From an uncultured Duncaniella sp. (GTDB taxonomy: Bacteria > Bacteroidota > Bacteroidia > Bacteroidales > Muribaculaceae), in assembly GCA_910578515.1 (NCBI GenBank), contig CAJTQR010000003.1:124001-188000 (forward strand): a stretch of 64,000 nucleotides of DNA. The letters run 5' to 3'. Every line of letters begins with the position of its first letter. Position 1 is the first letter of the stretch. Position numbers and translations under genes: made by a program. Positions 25,281-32,711 of the stretch are shown one piece after another. Under the pieces are notes generated by a model. That model saw nothing but the letters and a program-made list of their open reading frames with translations, did not search any database and was not told the origin of the DNA.

Positions 25281-26387
25281 TTACTGTTGTGTGGGTGTGA
25301 AGTCTCCGTTTTCCACACTCCACATTCTATAATCACCTCCGGTGCGTCGCATAATCTCGTCGAGATGAGTGCGGTTGGTATCAGTGATGAATATCTGACC
25401 GAAAGAGTCGCTGGTCACAAGCTCCATTATGCGTTCCACGCGTGAAGCGTCGAGTTTGTCGAAAATATCATCAAGCAGCAACAGCGGGCGCATTTTCGTG
25501 GAGGAATGCAGAAATTCATACTGCGCCATACGTAGCGCTATGGTGAAAGTTTTGCATTGTCCCTGCGAGCCGGTGCGGCGCATCGGCATCCCGTCGAGTT
25601 GCATGTCTATATCATCTCTGTGGATACCCACCGAGGTATGTTTTACTATCTCGTCGTGTCGTCGCGCCTCATCGAGGAGAGTCTGTAGCGTCACTCCCGG
25701 GCGGTTTAGCTGGCTCTGATATGCGAGACTCACGTGTTCTCCATTCTCCCCGGCTATGCTTACATAATATCTGTCGAAAATATCGGTAAGTTTACCAATC
25801 CATTCGGCTCTCACATCGTGGATATAACTTCCGCTCATATCCAGCATTATTTCCACAGCGCTGTACAGGTTGGGGTCAACACACCCTTCGCGCAGCAGAC
25901 GGTTGCGTTGTTCAAGGGCTCGGGTGTAGCGGATGAGATTGTCAAGATACACCGGGTCACTCTGCGAAATCACCACATCCATCCAGTGTCGCCGCTCCTC
26001 ACCGCTCTCGCGTATGAGGTCGATATCCTGCGGAGCCACCATGACAAGCGGGAAACTCCCTATGTGGGAGCTGAGACGGTCATATTCCTTGCCTCCACGC
26101 TTGAGGGTCTTCCTTCTGCCCGATGAGAGACCGAGAATCAATTCCTCATCTACACCTTTGCGTATATAATCGCCTCGTACTATGGCAAACTCTTCTCCGC
26201 GGCGTATGAGCATCTTGTCGTTCACACGTGAGAAACTCTTGCAGAAGCTCAGGAAATATATGGCGTCGAGCAGATTGCTTTTACCCATGCCGTTGTTTCC
26301 GAGAAAGCAATTTACTTTCTCGGAGAACTCCAGCCTGGCATCGGATATGTTCTTGAAATTAGTGAGTGAAAGTTGCTTTAGAAGCAT
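25281..26387 (-). CDS. recF: DNA replication and repair protein RecF
   Basis: A 368-residue SMC/ABC-type ATPase that acts with RecO and RecR to load RecA at gaps. Walker A is FLGNNGMGKSNLLDA (about residues 29-43), the ABC signature region is GSQGQCKTFTIALRMAQ, and Walker B is PLLLLDDIFDKLD. The N-terminal LKQLSLTNFKNI is the classic RecF start. In many bacteria recF is beside dnaA and dnaN near the origin; here neither is present, but the putative origin is only about 5 kb away. It is followed directly by dciA. Confidence 0.96.
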   Translation of the reverse strand: MLLKQLSLTNFKNISDARLEFSEKVNCFLGNNGMGKSNLLDAIYFLSFCKSFSRVNDKMLIRRGEEFAIVRGDYIRKGVDEELILGLSSGRRKTLKRGGKEYDRLSSHIGSFPLVMVAPQDIDLIRESGEERRHWMDVVISQSDPVYLDNLIRYTRALEQRNRLLREGCVDPNLYSAVEIMLDMSGSYIHDVRAEWIGKLTDIFDRYYVSIAGENGEHVSLAYQSQLNRPGVTLQTLLDEARRHDEIVKHTSVGIHRDDIDMQLDGMPMRRTGSQGQCKTFTIALRMAQYEFLHSSTKMRPLLLLDDIFDKLDASRVERIMELVTSDSFGQIFITDTNRTHLDEIMRRTGGDYRMWSVENGDFTPTQQ

Positions 26388-26407
26388 GGGATTGAATACA
26401 TACGTTT

Positions 26408-26439
26408 AGAGGTCGTCGTTTTTCAAAACAACGACCTCT
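26408..26439 (-). terminator. Hairpin between alkaline phosphatase and recF
   Basis: AGAGGTCGT pairs with ACGACCTCT (9 bp) with a further inner 5-bp GTTTT/AAAAC pairing. It lies just past the alkaline phosphatase stop and 20 bp before the recF start on the same strand. It probably ends the upstream transcript. Confidence 0.6.
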
Positions 26440-26444
26440 TTGAA

Positions 26445-27833
26445 TTAGTTGATACCGGTCAGCTCTCGGATGCGACGGGGTATGTCGGTATTGTCGTTGA
26501 ACGATGCGAATTTTTCGGCACCCGCACCAATCGCGTAGACAGGTACAAGACCTCCGGAGTGACCGTTGGTGGTCCATCCGAGACCTGTGAAGCTGTCGAG
26601 TGTGCGGTAAACCAAAGTTGTGAACTCGTTGAAACTATTGTAGAGCGTCTTCTGGTCAACACTTTCGCGGCGCTTGATACACTTTTCGAAGCTATCCTTC
26701 AGCTCTGTGGTCTGTTTTTCGGTTACAGGTACATATTTCCAGAACCCGAGGTTGTCGGTGAGATATTCTTTCATATCCTCCCATTCGTAGATACGGCGTG
26801 ACTTCATGATGGCTCGGCAATAGTCATCGAAAAGGTCCTTCGATACCTTCTGATAATCATAGTAGTGGAGATGTGCATCATATCCCACGGCATTGTTTCC
26901 AAGACCGAGTCCACCTGTCTCATGGTCGGCAGTGATGATGATGAGTGTTTCATCAGGATGGGCGAGATAGAAGTCATAACCCACTTTTATGGCATCCTGG
27001 AAATTGAGGATTTCTTTGATTATGGTACCGCCGTCGTTGCTATGTCCGGCATGGTCGATGTTGCCACCTTCAACCATCATGAAGAACTTGTCGTGACCGT
27101 TCTTCTCAAGGTGCTTTAGGCACGCTTCGGTCATGGCGGGGAGAGTAAGCACACCGGGGATTGAATCAATGGTGTAACCTATGTCGTTGATTGTTATGGA
27201 ATCGGTGTTTAGAAGTACCACGCGGCGCGAATCTGTGGCGTTAAGGGCATCGATGCCGCGCACCACTGATACATTGTTCTCGGCAAATATTTGCATGAGG
27301 TCGGTAGGATTCCCTTTTTTATCCTTTACACCACGCAGGTTTGAGCCTCCTATGAAATCATAGCCACATGAAGCCGCCTGCTTGCCAATTTCATAATACA
27401 TGGAGCGGTAGGGCACATGTGCGTAGAATGAACCGGGTGTGGCATCGTCGGGAGCCACGGAGGTCACCAAACCCACACCATAGCCGGCGTCAAAGAGCTG
27501 TTTGGCAACTGAGGTCACTGCAGCGCTGTCAGGAGTCACACCGAGCATGCCATTCTTAGTCTTGTATCCGGTAGAAAGCGCGGTACCGGCGGCTGCTGAG
27601 TCGGTCACGGGTGACGAAGCGGAGTAGGTGGTGAGAGTGGAGACGATAGGAAACTGCATCATAAGCAGTGGCTTCTCGCTGCCACGCACCATGCGGTTGT
27701 AGCACTCGGCACTCATTACTTGTCCCATACCCATACCGTCGCCGATATAATAAAATATATATTTCGGGGTAGCTGCGAATGCCATACCGGCAATCGTCAG
27801 GGATAGAAAAAATGATAATAATCGGTTTTTCAT
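26445..27833 (-). CDS. Alkaline phosphatase
   Basis: A 462-residue exported alkaline phosphatase (PhoA superfamily). A signal peptide (MKNRLLSFFLSLTIAGMAFA) is followed by YYIGDGMGMGQ, with metal-binding D32. The phosphorylated Ser is S79 in SPVTDSAAAGTALSTG, and the metal ligands lie in EGGNIDHAGHSND and in TADHETGGL. It releases phosphate from monoesters in the periplasm. At 462 residues it is of ordinary length for the family. It lies 27 nt downstream of the GH3-like gene on the same strand and ends at a hairpin. Confidence 0.94.
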   Translation of the reverse strand: MKNRLLSFFLSLTIAGMAFAATPKYIFYYIGDGMGMGQVMSAECYNRMVRGSEKPLLMMQFPIVSTLTTYSASSPVTDSAAAGTALSTGYKTKNGMLGVTPDSAAVTSVAKQLFDAGYGVGLVTSVAPDDATPGSFYAHVPYRSMYYEIGKQAASCGYDFIGGSNLRGVKDKKGNPTDLMQIFAENNVSVVRGIDALNATDSRRVVLLNTDSITINDIGYTIDSIPGVLTLPAMTEACLKHLEKNGHDKFFMMVEGGNIDHAGHSNDGGTIIKEILNFQDAIKVGYDFYLAHPDETLIIITADHETGGLGLGNNAVGYDAHLHYYDYQKVSKDLFDDYCRAIMKSRRIYEWEDMKEYLTDNLGFWKYVPVTEKQTTELKDSFEKCIKRRESVDQKTLYNSFNEFTTLVYRTLDSFTGLGWTTNGHSGGLVPVYAIGAGAEKFASFNDNTDIPRRIRELTGIN

Positions 27834-27860
27834 CTTAAAATGGTATTTTTAGTTAGATAT

Positions 27861-29375
27861 TTATCTGTTGAATTCGAGTATTTCATCCATAGGGTGACGA
27901 CTGTTGGATAGCCGGGGCACTTTTCTCTGACCTCCGAGCTTGCCTGTAGCGGCGAGCCAACTTTCGAACACTCCTCTTTTACCCTTGATTACGGTGAGGG
28001 GGTCAAGAAAGATTCCGTGGCTACGCTTTGCCTCATAGTCACTGTTCTCCTGTTGCAGTGCCTTATCAAGCAGTTCGGCAAACAGCTCTACCGATTCCGG
28101 TTCTCTCACAAACTCTATTAGCCATTCATGACGACCGCGGCGATTATCGGCGGCATAGACCGGGGCTGCCGTATAGTTGGCTATCTCGCATCCCAGTTCA
28201 TGGCACACTTTGGTGAGGGCTGCTTCAGCGTTCTGGACCATAAGCTCCTCGCCAAAAGCGTTGATATAATTTTTGGTGCGACCGGCTATGGTGATTTTCA
28301 GCGGGTCAACTGACTCAATTCGCACAGTGTCGCCTATAGGGTAACGCCATAGACCGTTGCACGAGGTGATTACCAGAGCGTACACCTCCCCCTGCTCCAC
28401 TTTCCAAGCCGGAAGAATCTCAGGATATTCTGAGTCAACCTGGTCAATAGGTATGAACTCGTAGAAAGTACCGCAGTCGAGCAGCAATAGCATGGAGTGG
28501 TCATCGATGGCATTCTGAACGGCAAAGAATCCTTCGGAGGCGTTGTAAGTCTCCAGATAGCGCATGGAGGATGAGGTGATTTTGGCATATTGGTCGCGGT
28601 AAGGTTCCATGGATATTCCTCCGTGGAAGAATACCTCCAGATTCGGCCATACATCCTGTATGCATCCCGCTCCGGCACGCTTCATTACCTCCTTGAGCAC
28701 TGTGAGAAACCACGACGGCACACCCGAGATGTTGGTGATATCCTCATGTAGTGATTCCTCTACCAAGGCGGGAAGTTTTGTGAGCCAATCCTGCATCAGG
28801 GCAGTCTCCTTTGATGGTACGCGTACCATATTGGCTATAGGATTGATATTTTCTATCAGGTTAGCGGACAAGTCCCCTACCCTTACTCCAGGGTTCAAGC
28901 TCAGCTCGTTGGCGAAACTGCCTCCGAGTATGAAGCTCTTACCGGCAAATATGTGGCTGTCCGGATACAGATTGAGGTAATGCGCCACCACATCCGCTCC
29001 CCCTTTGTAATGGGCGCGGTGAAACGATTCGTCAGTGATGGGTATATATTTACTCTTTCCGTCGGAAGTGCCTGATGATTGCGCATAGTTCATCGTCACT
29101 CCTTCCCAGAGTATATCCTTTTCACCCTCAATCATTCTCATTATCCAGGGGCGTAGTTCGGGATAGGTCACAGGTTTCGGTAGAGCTTTGCGGAAACTGT
29201 CATAATCCCACGCCTCTTCCAGTCCATGCTCCACACCCCAAAGTGTGCGTCGACCTACGGCAAGCAGATGGTCGAGCTCTCGTGTCTGTACTTCGCGGGT
29301 ACGGTGGAGCCAACTTTCCGATTCCTTGACTCGTTTCAGGAACCATGGTCTGACTATGGGGGTGAAATTTATCAT
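27861..29375 (-). CDS. GH3 auxin-responsive-promoter family protein
   Basis: A 504-residue protein of the GH3 family, an adenylating acyl-acid-amide synthetase fold of the ANL superfamily. Visible blocks include QSSGTSDGKSKYIPIT (the ATP/phosphate loop near residue 100), TYNASEGFFAVQ (about residue 290), YEFIP, and LWRYPIGDTVRI followed by GRTKNYINAFGEELM before the C-terminal domain. Bacterial members are common in Bacteroidetes; their substrates are unknown, and the plant role (conjugating hormones with amino acids) should not be assumed. The length is normal. It may share a transcript with the alkaline phosphatase. Confidence 0.88.
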   Translation of the reverse strand: MINFTPIVRPWFLKRVKESESWLHRTREVQTRELDHLLAVGRRTLWGVEHGLEEAWDYDSFRKALPKPVTYPELRPWIMRMIEGEKDILWEGVTMNYAQSSGTSDGKSKYIPITDESFHRAHYKGGADVVAHYLNLYPDSHIFAGKSFILGGSFANELSLNPGVRVGDLSANLIENINPIANMVRVPSKETALMQDWLTKLPALVEESLHEDITNISGVPSWFLTVLKEVMKRAGAGCIQDVWPNLEVFFHGGISMEPYRDQYAKITSSSMRYLETYNASEGFFAVQNAIDDHSMLLLLDCGTFYEFIPIDQVDSEYPEILPAWKVEQGEVYALVITSCNGLWRYPIGDTVRIESVDPLKITIAGRTKNYINAFGEELMVQNAEAALTKVCHELGCEIANYTAAPVYAADNRRGRHEWLIEFVREPESVELFAELLDKALQQENSDYEAKRSHGIFLDPLTVIKGKRGVFESWLAATGKLGGQRKVPRLSNSRHPMDEILEFNR

Positions 29376-29452
29376 TGGAGTGATGACTGGTGACTTGGAG
29401 GTTGATTGTTATCTTTTTAAGCTGGTTTTTAGCAACCTCAAAAAATCTGTTC

Positions 29453-30157
29453 TTATAGTTCTTCCGGATGTTTACGGTAATACTCCTCCAGAAGTGTCTT
29501 GATGTTGAAGTAATAACCGCCGCGTTTCTTTCCGTCCTTGTCGGTGACGGTGAGATATTCGTAATAGGGGTCGTAGAAAAGATGGTCGGAAACCGTGAAA
29601 TCCATCATGTTGAGAAGCACATATTCATGGAGCGGCTCTATGACATACCATGCGTTCTCCTCATCTTCCCCGGTGCCGGTCGATACGATTGCCATCAGCA
29701 GATGGTTTAGTTTGTACTGCCATATATTGGCAAGATTGGTCTTTCCTTTCTCGCGGAGGGCATTGATAAGCATCACCATCTCCCCCAGGTTGAATGGATT
29801 GTCGGCAAGAGCCTTCTGAGTATAGGCTATCACTGAATCACACTCCTGGCGGGTCAGCTTCTTGGATTTGTCGAGCACATTGTACTGTATGCTGCGCTGG
29901 GCTGAACGGTAAGGGTTATAATCCTCCTGAAACATATATCCGAGGTACAGATGACGGTATTTGTCAAGTTTCATGAGGGTGTCATTGCGCTGGAACTCCT
30001 GCATGAGTTTCGGATAATAGTAAGGTGAACTTTTATCGAGCGTGGCACGCTTGATTTGTTCTAAATCCGGTTTTTCGCGCTTTATCTCACCTGCGCTCTG
30101 AGCGAATGCGCCAGCGGTGATGATAAGCGATATGATGAAAGTGAATATTGTACGCAT
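29453..30157 (-). CDS. DUF4919 exported protein
   Basis: A 234-residue exported protein with a signal peptide (MRTIFTFIISLIITAGAFA), which I match to the Bacteroidetes family DUF4919. Conserved-looking segments are YYYPKLMQEFQRNDTLM, YRHLYLGYMFQEDYNPYR and MDFTVSDHLFYDPYYEYL. Its first half is helical and tetratricopeptide-like. No enzyme motif is seen. The ATG at 30157 is chosen because the signal peptide begins there; an earlier Met would add 16 residues without changing the export signal. The function is unknown. Confidence 0.7.
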   Translation of the reverse strand: MRTIFTFIISLIITAGAFAQSAGEIKREKPDLEQIKRATLDKSSPYYYPKLMQEFQRNDTLMKLDKYRHLYLGYMFQEDYNPYRSAQRSIQYNVLDKSKKLTRQECDSVIAYTQKALADNPFNLGEMVMLINALREKGKTNLANIWQYKLNHLLMAIVSTGTGEDEENAWYVIEPLHEYVLLNMMDFTVSDHLFYDPYYEYLTVTDKDGKKRGGYYFNIKTLLEEYYRKHPEEL

Positions 30158-30235
30158 TTGGGTGAGAGACTGGATTGGATTAAAAAATTTCAAGATGTTC
30201 TGCAAGGTCGGGAGGTCAGTTTCGGTTACCTCTCG

Positions 30236-30730
30236 TTATTCCGCCATAAAATCAGGTAGCAGCCAGCTTATCGACACTCCGATGATGCAGATTGCTATCA
30301 CTGCCGGAAAACCTTTGGCACAAAGATAGCTTAAAAATTTGGAAGATGGAAATTCAAGAGGCTTTCCTTCGGGAGTTTTTGCGTATGCAATCCCTCCGAG
30401 TATGGCTCCTGTGGCTGTGCAGAGAACCACGGCCGGAATCAGTAGCCCGATGAACATCCCCACGGCGCCACCACCTGCTATGTAACCGAGCCCTTGGTTA
30501 GACTTAGCTATATCGGCGGGAAGCAGCATGTCGATGACAAGCACAGCCACCAATGCCACTCCCCAGAATATCAAGGGTGTCATGGATAACTCAGCCGGAG
30601 CTATCAGCCCGGCGATACAGAGCACTGCGTAAGCCACTGCCACGGCGTAGCGCTTGGACTTGAATGTCATTACCAGTGCCACTATAATAAGTAGCACGCA
30701 CACTGCGATATATGCTATAGGACCTATCAT
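30236..30730 (-). CDS. Small polytopic membrane protein, DUF456-like
   Basis: A 164-residue integral inner-membrane protein with about five hydrophobic segments (roughly residues 5-22, 28-46, 52-70, 83-115 and 138-158). The glycine-rich helix IAGGGAVGMFIGLLIPAV followed by TGAILGGIAYAKTPE gives a glycine-zipper-like hairpin reminiscent of DUF456. The function is unknown. It lies between the DUF4919 gene and the 617-residue gene on the same strand, with gaps of about 80-100 bp, so an operon is possible but not evident. Confidence 0.6.
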   Translation of the reverse strand: MIGPIAYIAVCVLLIIVALVMTFKSKRYAVAVAYAVLCIAGLIAPAELSMTPLIFWGVALVAVLVIDMLLPADIAKSNQGLGYIAGGGAVGMFIGLLIPAVVLCTATGAILGGIAYAKTPEGKPLEFPSSKFLSYLCAKGFPAVIAICIIGVSISWLLPDFMAE

Positions 30731-30827
30731 AAATAAATTGCTTTAATCGGTGATGTTCGGGCGTTGTCTGAACGCTCTCTTAATGCAACAACGCAGGTGG
30801 ATTGCATATTGTTTTTGCTGCGGAAAC

Positions 30828-32681
30828 TCACACAAGATACCCGTAGGATTTTAGCCGCTCACGGAACACAGAGTACTTTCCGCTTTCTACCAGAAGGATA
30901 TAATTCTCAGCTCTGCGGCTTATGCTGCGTATAGTAGGGTCAGTGGATATTATCTCATGCAGCCGCAGGTCTGTCCGGTCAATTTCATAGACGGAGTAGA
31001 CTTCCGGACTCTTGGTGACCTTACCGACATTGTCAAGCATCTCGTCGAATAGTTTCTCCCAAATCTGTGGTGGTTTTTTCTCAATAAACTGTCGGAAAGT
31101 CTCTATTTTATGAGCTATGTTGAACGGTGTATGACAATTCCTCAGGAACGACGCAGGGGTCACCACATAGCGGTGGTTGCCTATGGGATTGGATATGTCA
31201 TTGAGCATTGATTCGTAAGGATTGGCGTCACCGAGGGCGCGTATGAGCAGTTTGTCGTCACTGAGCTCAAAGTATTTCAGACTCTCGGTGCTGTTGGTGG
31301 TAGTGTAGGTATCGGTGATTTTCAGGGCATATCTCCCTAAGGGTGTGAGACGCAGATACTCCAGTCCGTCGTAAGGGCTGGGTGAATCCTCCTCTACAGG
31401 CTGATATGCTATCTCCACTATCCCGATGGATGCGAGAGCGAAAATCACCCCCTGGATATATGGACGTCCCACTTGCGTATAGATTGTGGCGTGGGTCACA
31501 TGTTTATCGCTGCGGGTGTTGGTTATATCGTTCTCCTCCATCAGCTTCGGCTTCACGAAGGTACACAACATCTCATTGACCTCTTTCTCTCTCAGGCGGT
31601 CCTCAAGAAGCTCGTAGCTCATCCATCTGCTATCCTCGCCAAGTGTCGTGAGGATACCGAGGATTTCCTTGATTATCTGTGACACGTACGAGAACTGTGT
31701 GAACGCCGTGAGCACTTTGCTGAGCATCGGCAGTATGAGGTGAGTGAGATGGTGTGAATAGTACATCACATGCGGCATCAGCTCTCTCACCATATCCTGC
31801 GGCGAGAGCGAGAGGGCGCTCTCGCGGCTACGCATCAGGGTATTGGTGCCGTAGAGGGTGAAGAGTGTGAGAGCCATGCGTGTGCGCAGGTCATTGTCCT
31901 CCTTATTGAGCGAGTGAGGGAAAAACTCGTTGAGACTTACCATACGGCTCACATTTTTCAGCACCGTGGCGGGTAGTTTAGTCTTTCCCATCTGGAGGGT
32001 GTCATTGATGAAGAGGTTGCGGAGTATGGGGAGCGAGCCTATGATGTCGTTCTCACCATTGAATATCACATATTGCTTGTCGGCAGGGAGATTGTCGGTG
32101 AGAGCGGTTGTCGGTGATACTTTTTTGTGGAAATACGGGAGCAGGAGGCGGCGCAGCGACGGTGAGAGTGAAAACACGCTCTCCTTACGCTTCCAGCTTC
32201 CGCTCGCCGATACGGTAAACCATCCTGTCTCCGGGATGTAGCTCTGGTCTGTGTCGTAACCGTAGTAATATGAGAGGCTTTTGCTGGTGGTACAGCTTTT
32301 GCCTATTATGTTGTTGAACTGGTTCTCGCTCACATAGTAGTTTTTGTCGATACACCTCCAAACCTCTTTGAGCTCAGGAGGAAAAGTGCTGAAATAGAGC
32401 TGACGGTTTGAACTGTCGGCAAGGATGCGTGTGAGCATTCCCACCAGGTCGCTCTTTTTGGCTGCAGTCTTCCCTTTTATGCTGTAGTATATATTGTTTA
32501 TGCACTCCGTGTGCCCCATCCATGTCTGGAATATTTCAAATTCCTCGAAAAGAGGGGCGAGTGTGTCGATTACTCTCAACAGCTGCGTCTTGTTGAAGCT
32601 GTTGTTGAGCATGTTGTTCCACATTGTCATGCTGTCGACATCGGGAGTGGCTATTGGATATGGTGTCTTGGTATTTGCCAT
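30828..32681 (-). CDS. Unidentified 617-residue partner of a SNF2 helicase
   Basis: I do not recognise this protein. It has no signal peptide or membrane segment and reads as mostly alpha-helical, with winged-helix-like stretches near residues 370-460 (THATIYTQVGRPYIQGVIFALASIGIVEIAY, LRLTPLGRYAL). The last 120 residues end in a strand-turn-helix, YILLVESGKYSVFRERLKSYGYLV, which reminds me of the XPB/Ssl2 N-terminal helicase-associated domain; that similarity is a guess. It starts 30 bp after the SNF2 helicase gene on the same strand, so the two are probably co-expressed and may work together. Confidence 0.6.
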   Translation of the reverse strand: MANTKTPYPIATPDVDSMTMWNNMLNNSFNKTQLLRVIDTLAPLFEEFEIFQTWMGHTECINNIYYSIKGKTAAKKSDLVGMLTRILADSSNRQLYFSTFPPELKEVWRCIDKNYYVSENQFNNIIGKSCTTSKSLSYYYGYDTDQSYIPETGWFTVSASGSWKRKESVFSLSPSLRRLLLPYFHKKVSPTTALTDNLPADKQYVIFNGENDIIGSLPILRNLFINDTLQMGKTKLPATVLKNVSRMVSLNEFFPHSLNKEDNDLRTRMALTLFTLYGTNTLMRSRESALSLSPQDMVRELMPHVMYYSHHLTHLILPMLSKVLTAFTQFSYVSQIIKEILGILTTLGEDSRWMSYELLEDRLREKEVNEMLCTFVKPKLMEENDITNTRSDKHVTHATIYTQVGRPYIQGVIFALASIGIVEIAYQPVEEDSPSPYDGLEYLRLTPLGRYALKITDTYTTTNSTESLKYFELSDDKLLIRALGDANPYESMLNDISNPIGNHRYVVTPASFLRNCHTPFNIAHKIETFRQFIEKKPPQIWEKLFDEMLDNVGKVTKSPEVYSVYEIDRTDLRLHEIISTDPTIRSISRRAENYILLVESGKYSVFRERLKSYGYLV

Positions 32682-32711
32682 AACTTGCTTGATTGGATTG
32701 GAGAGAGGATA

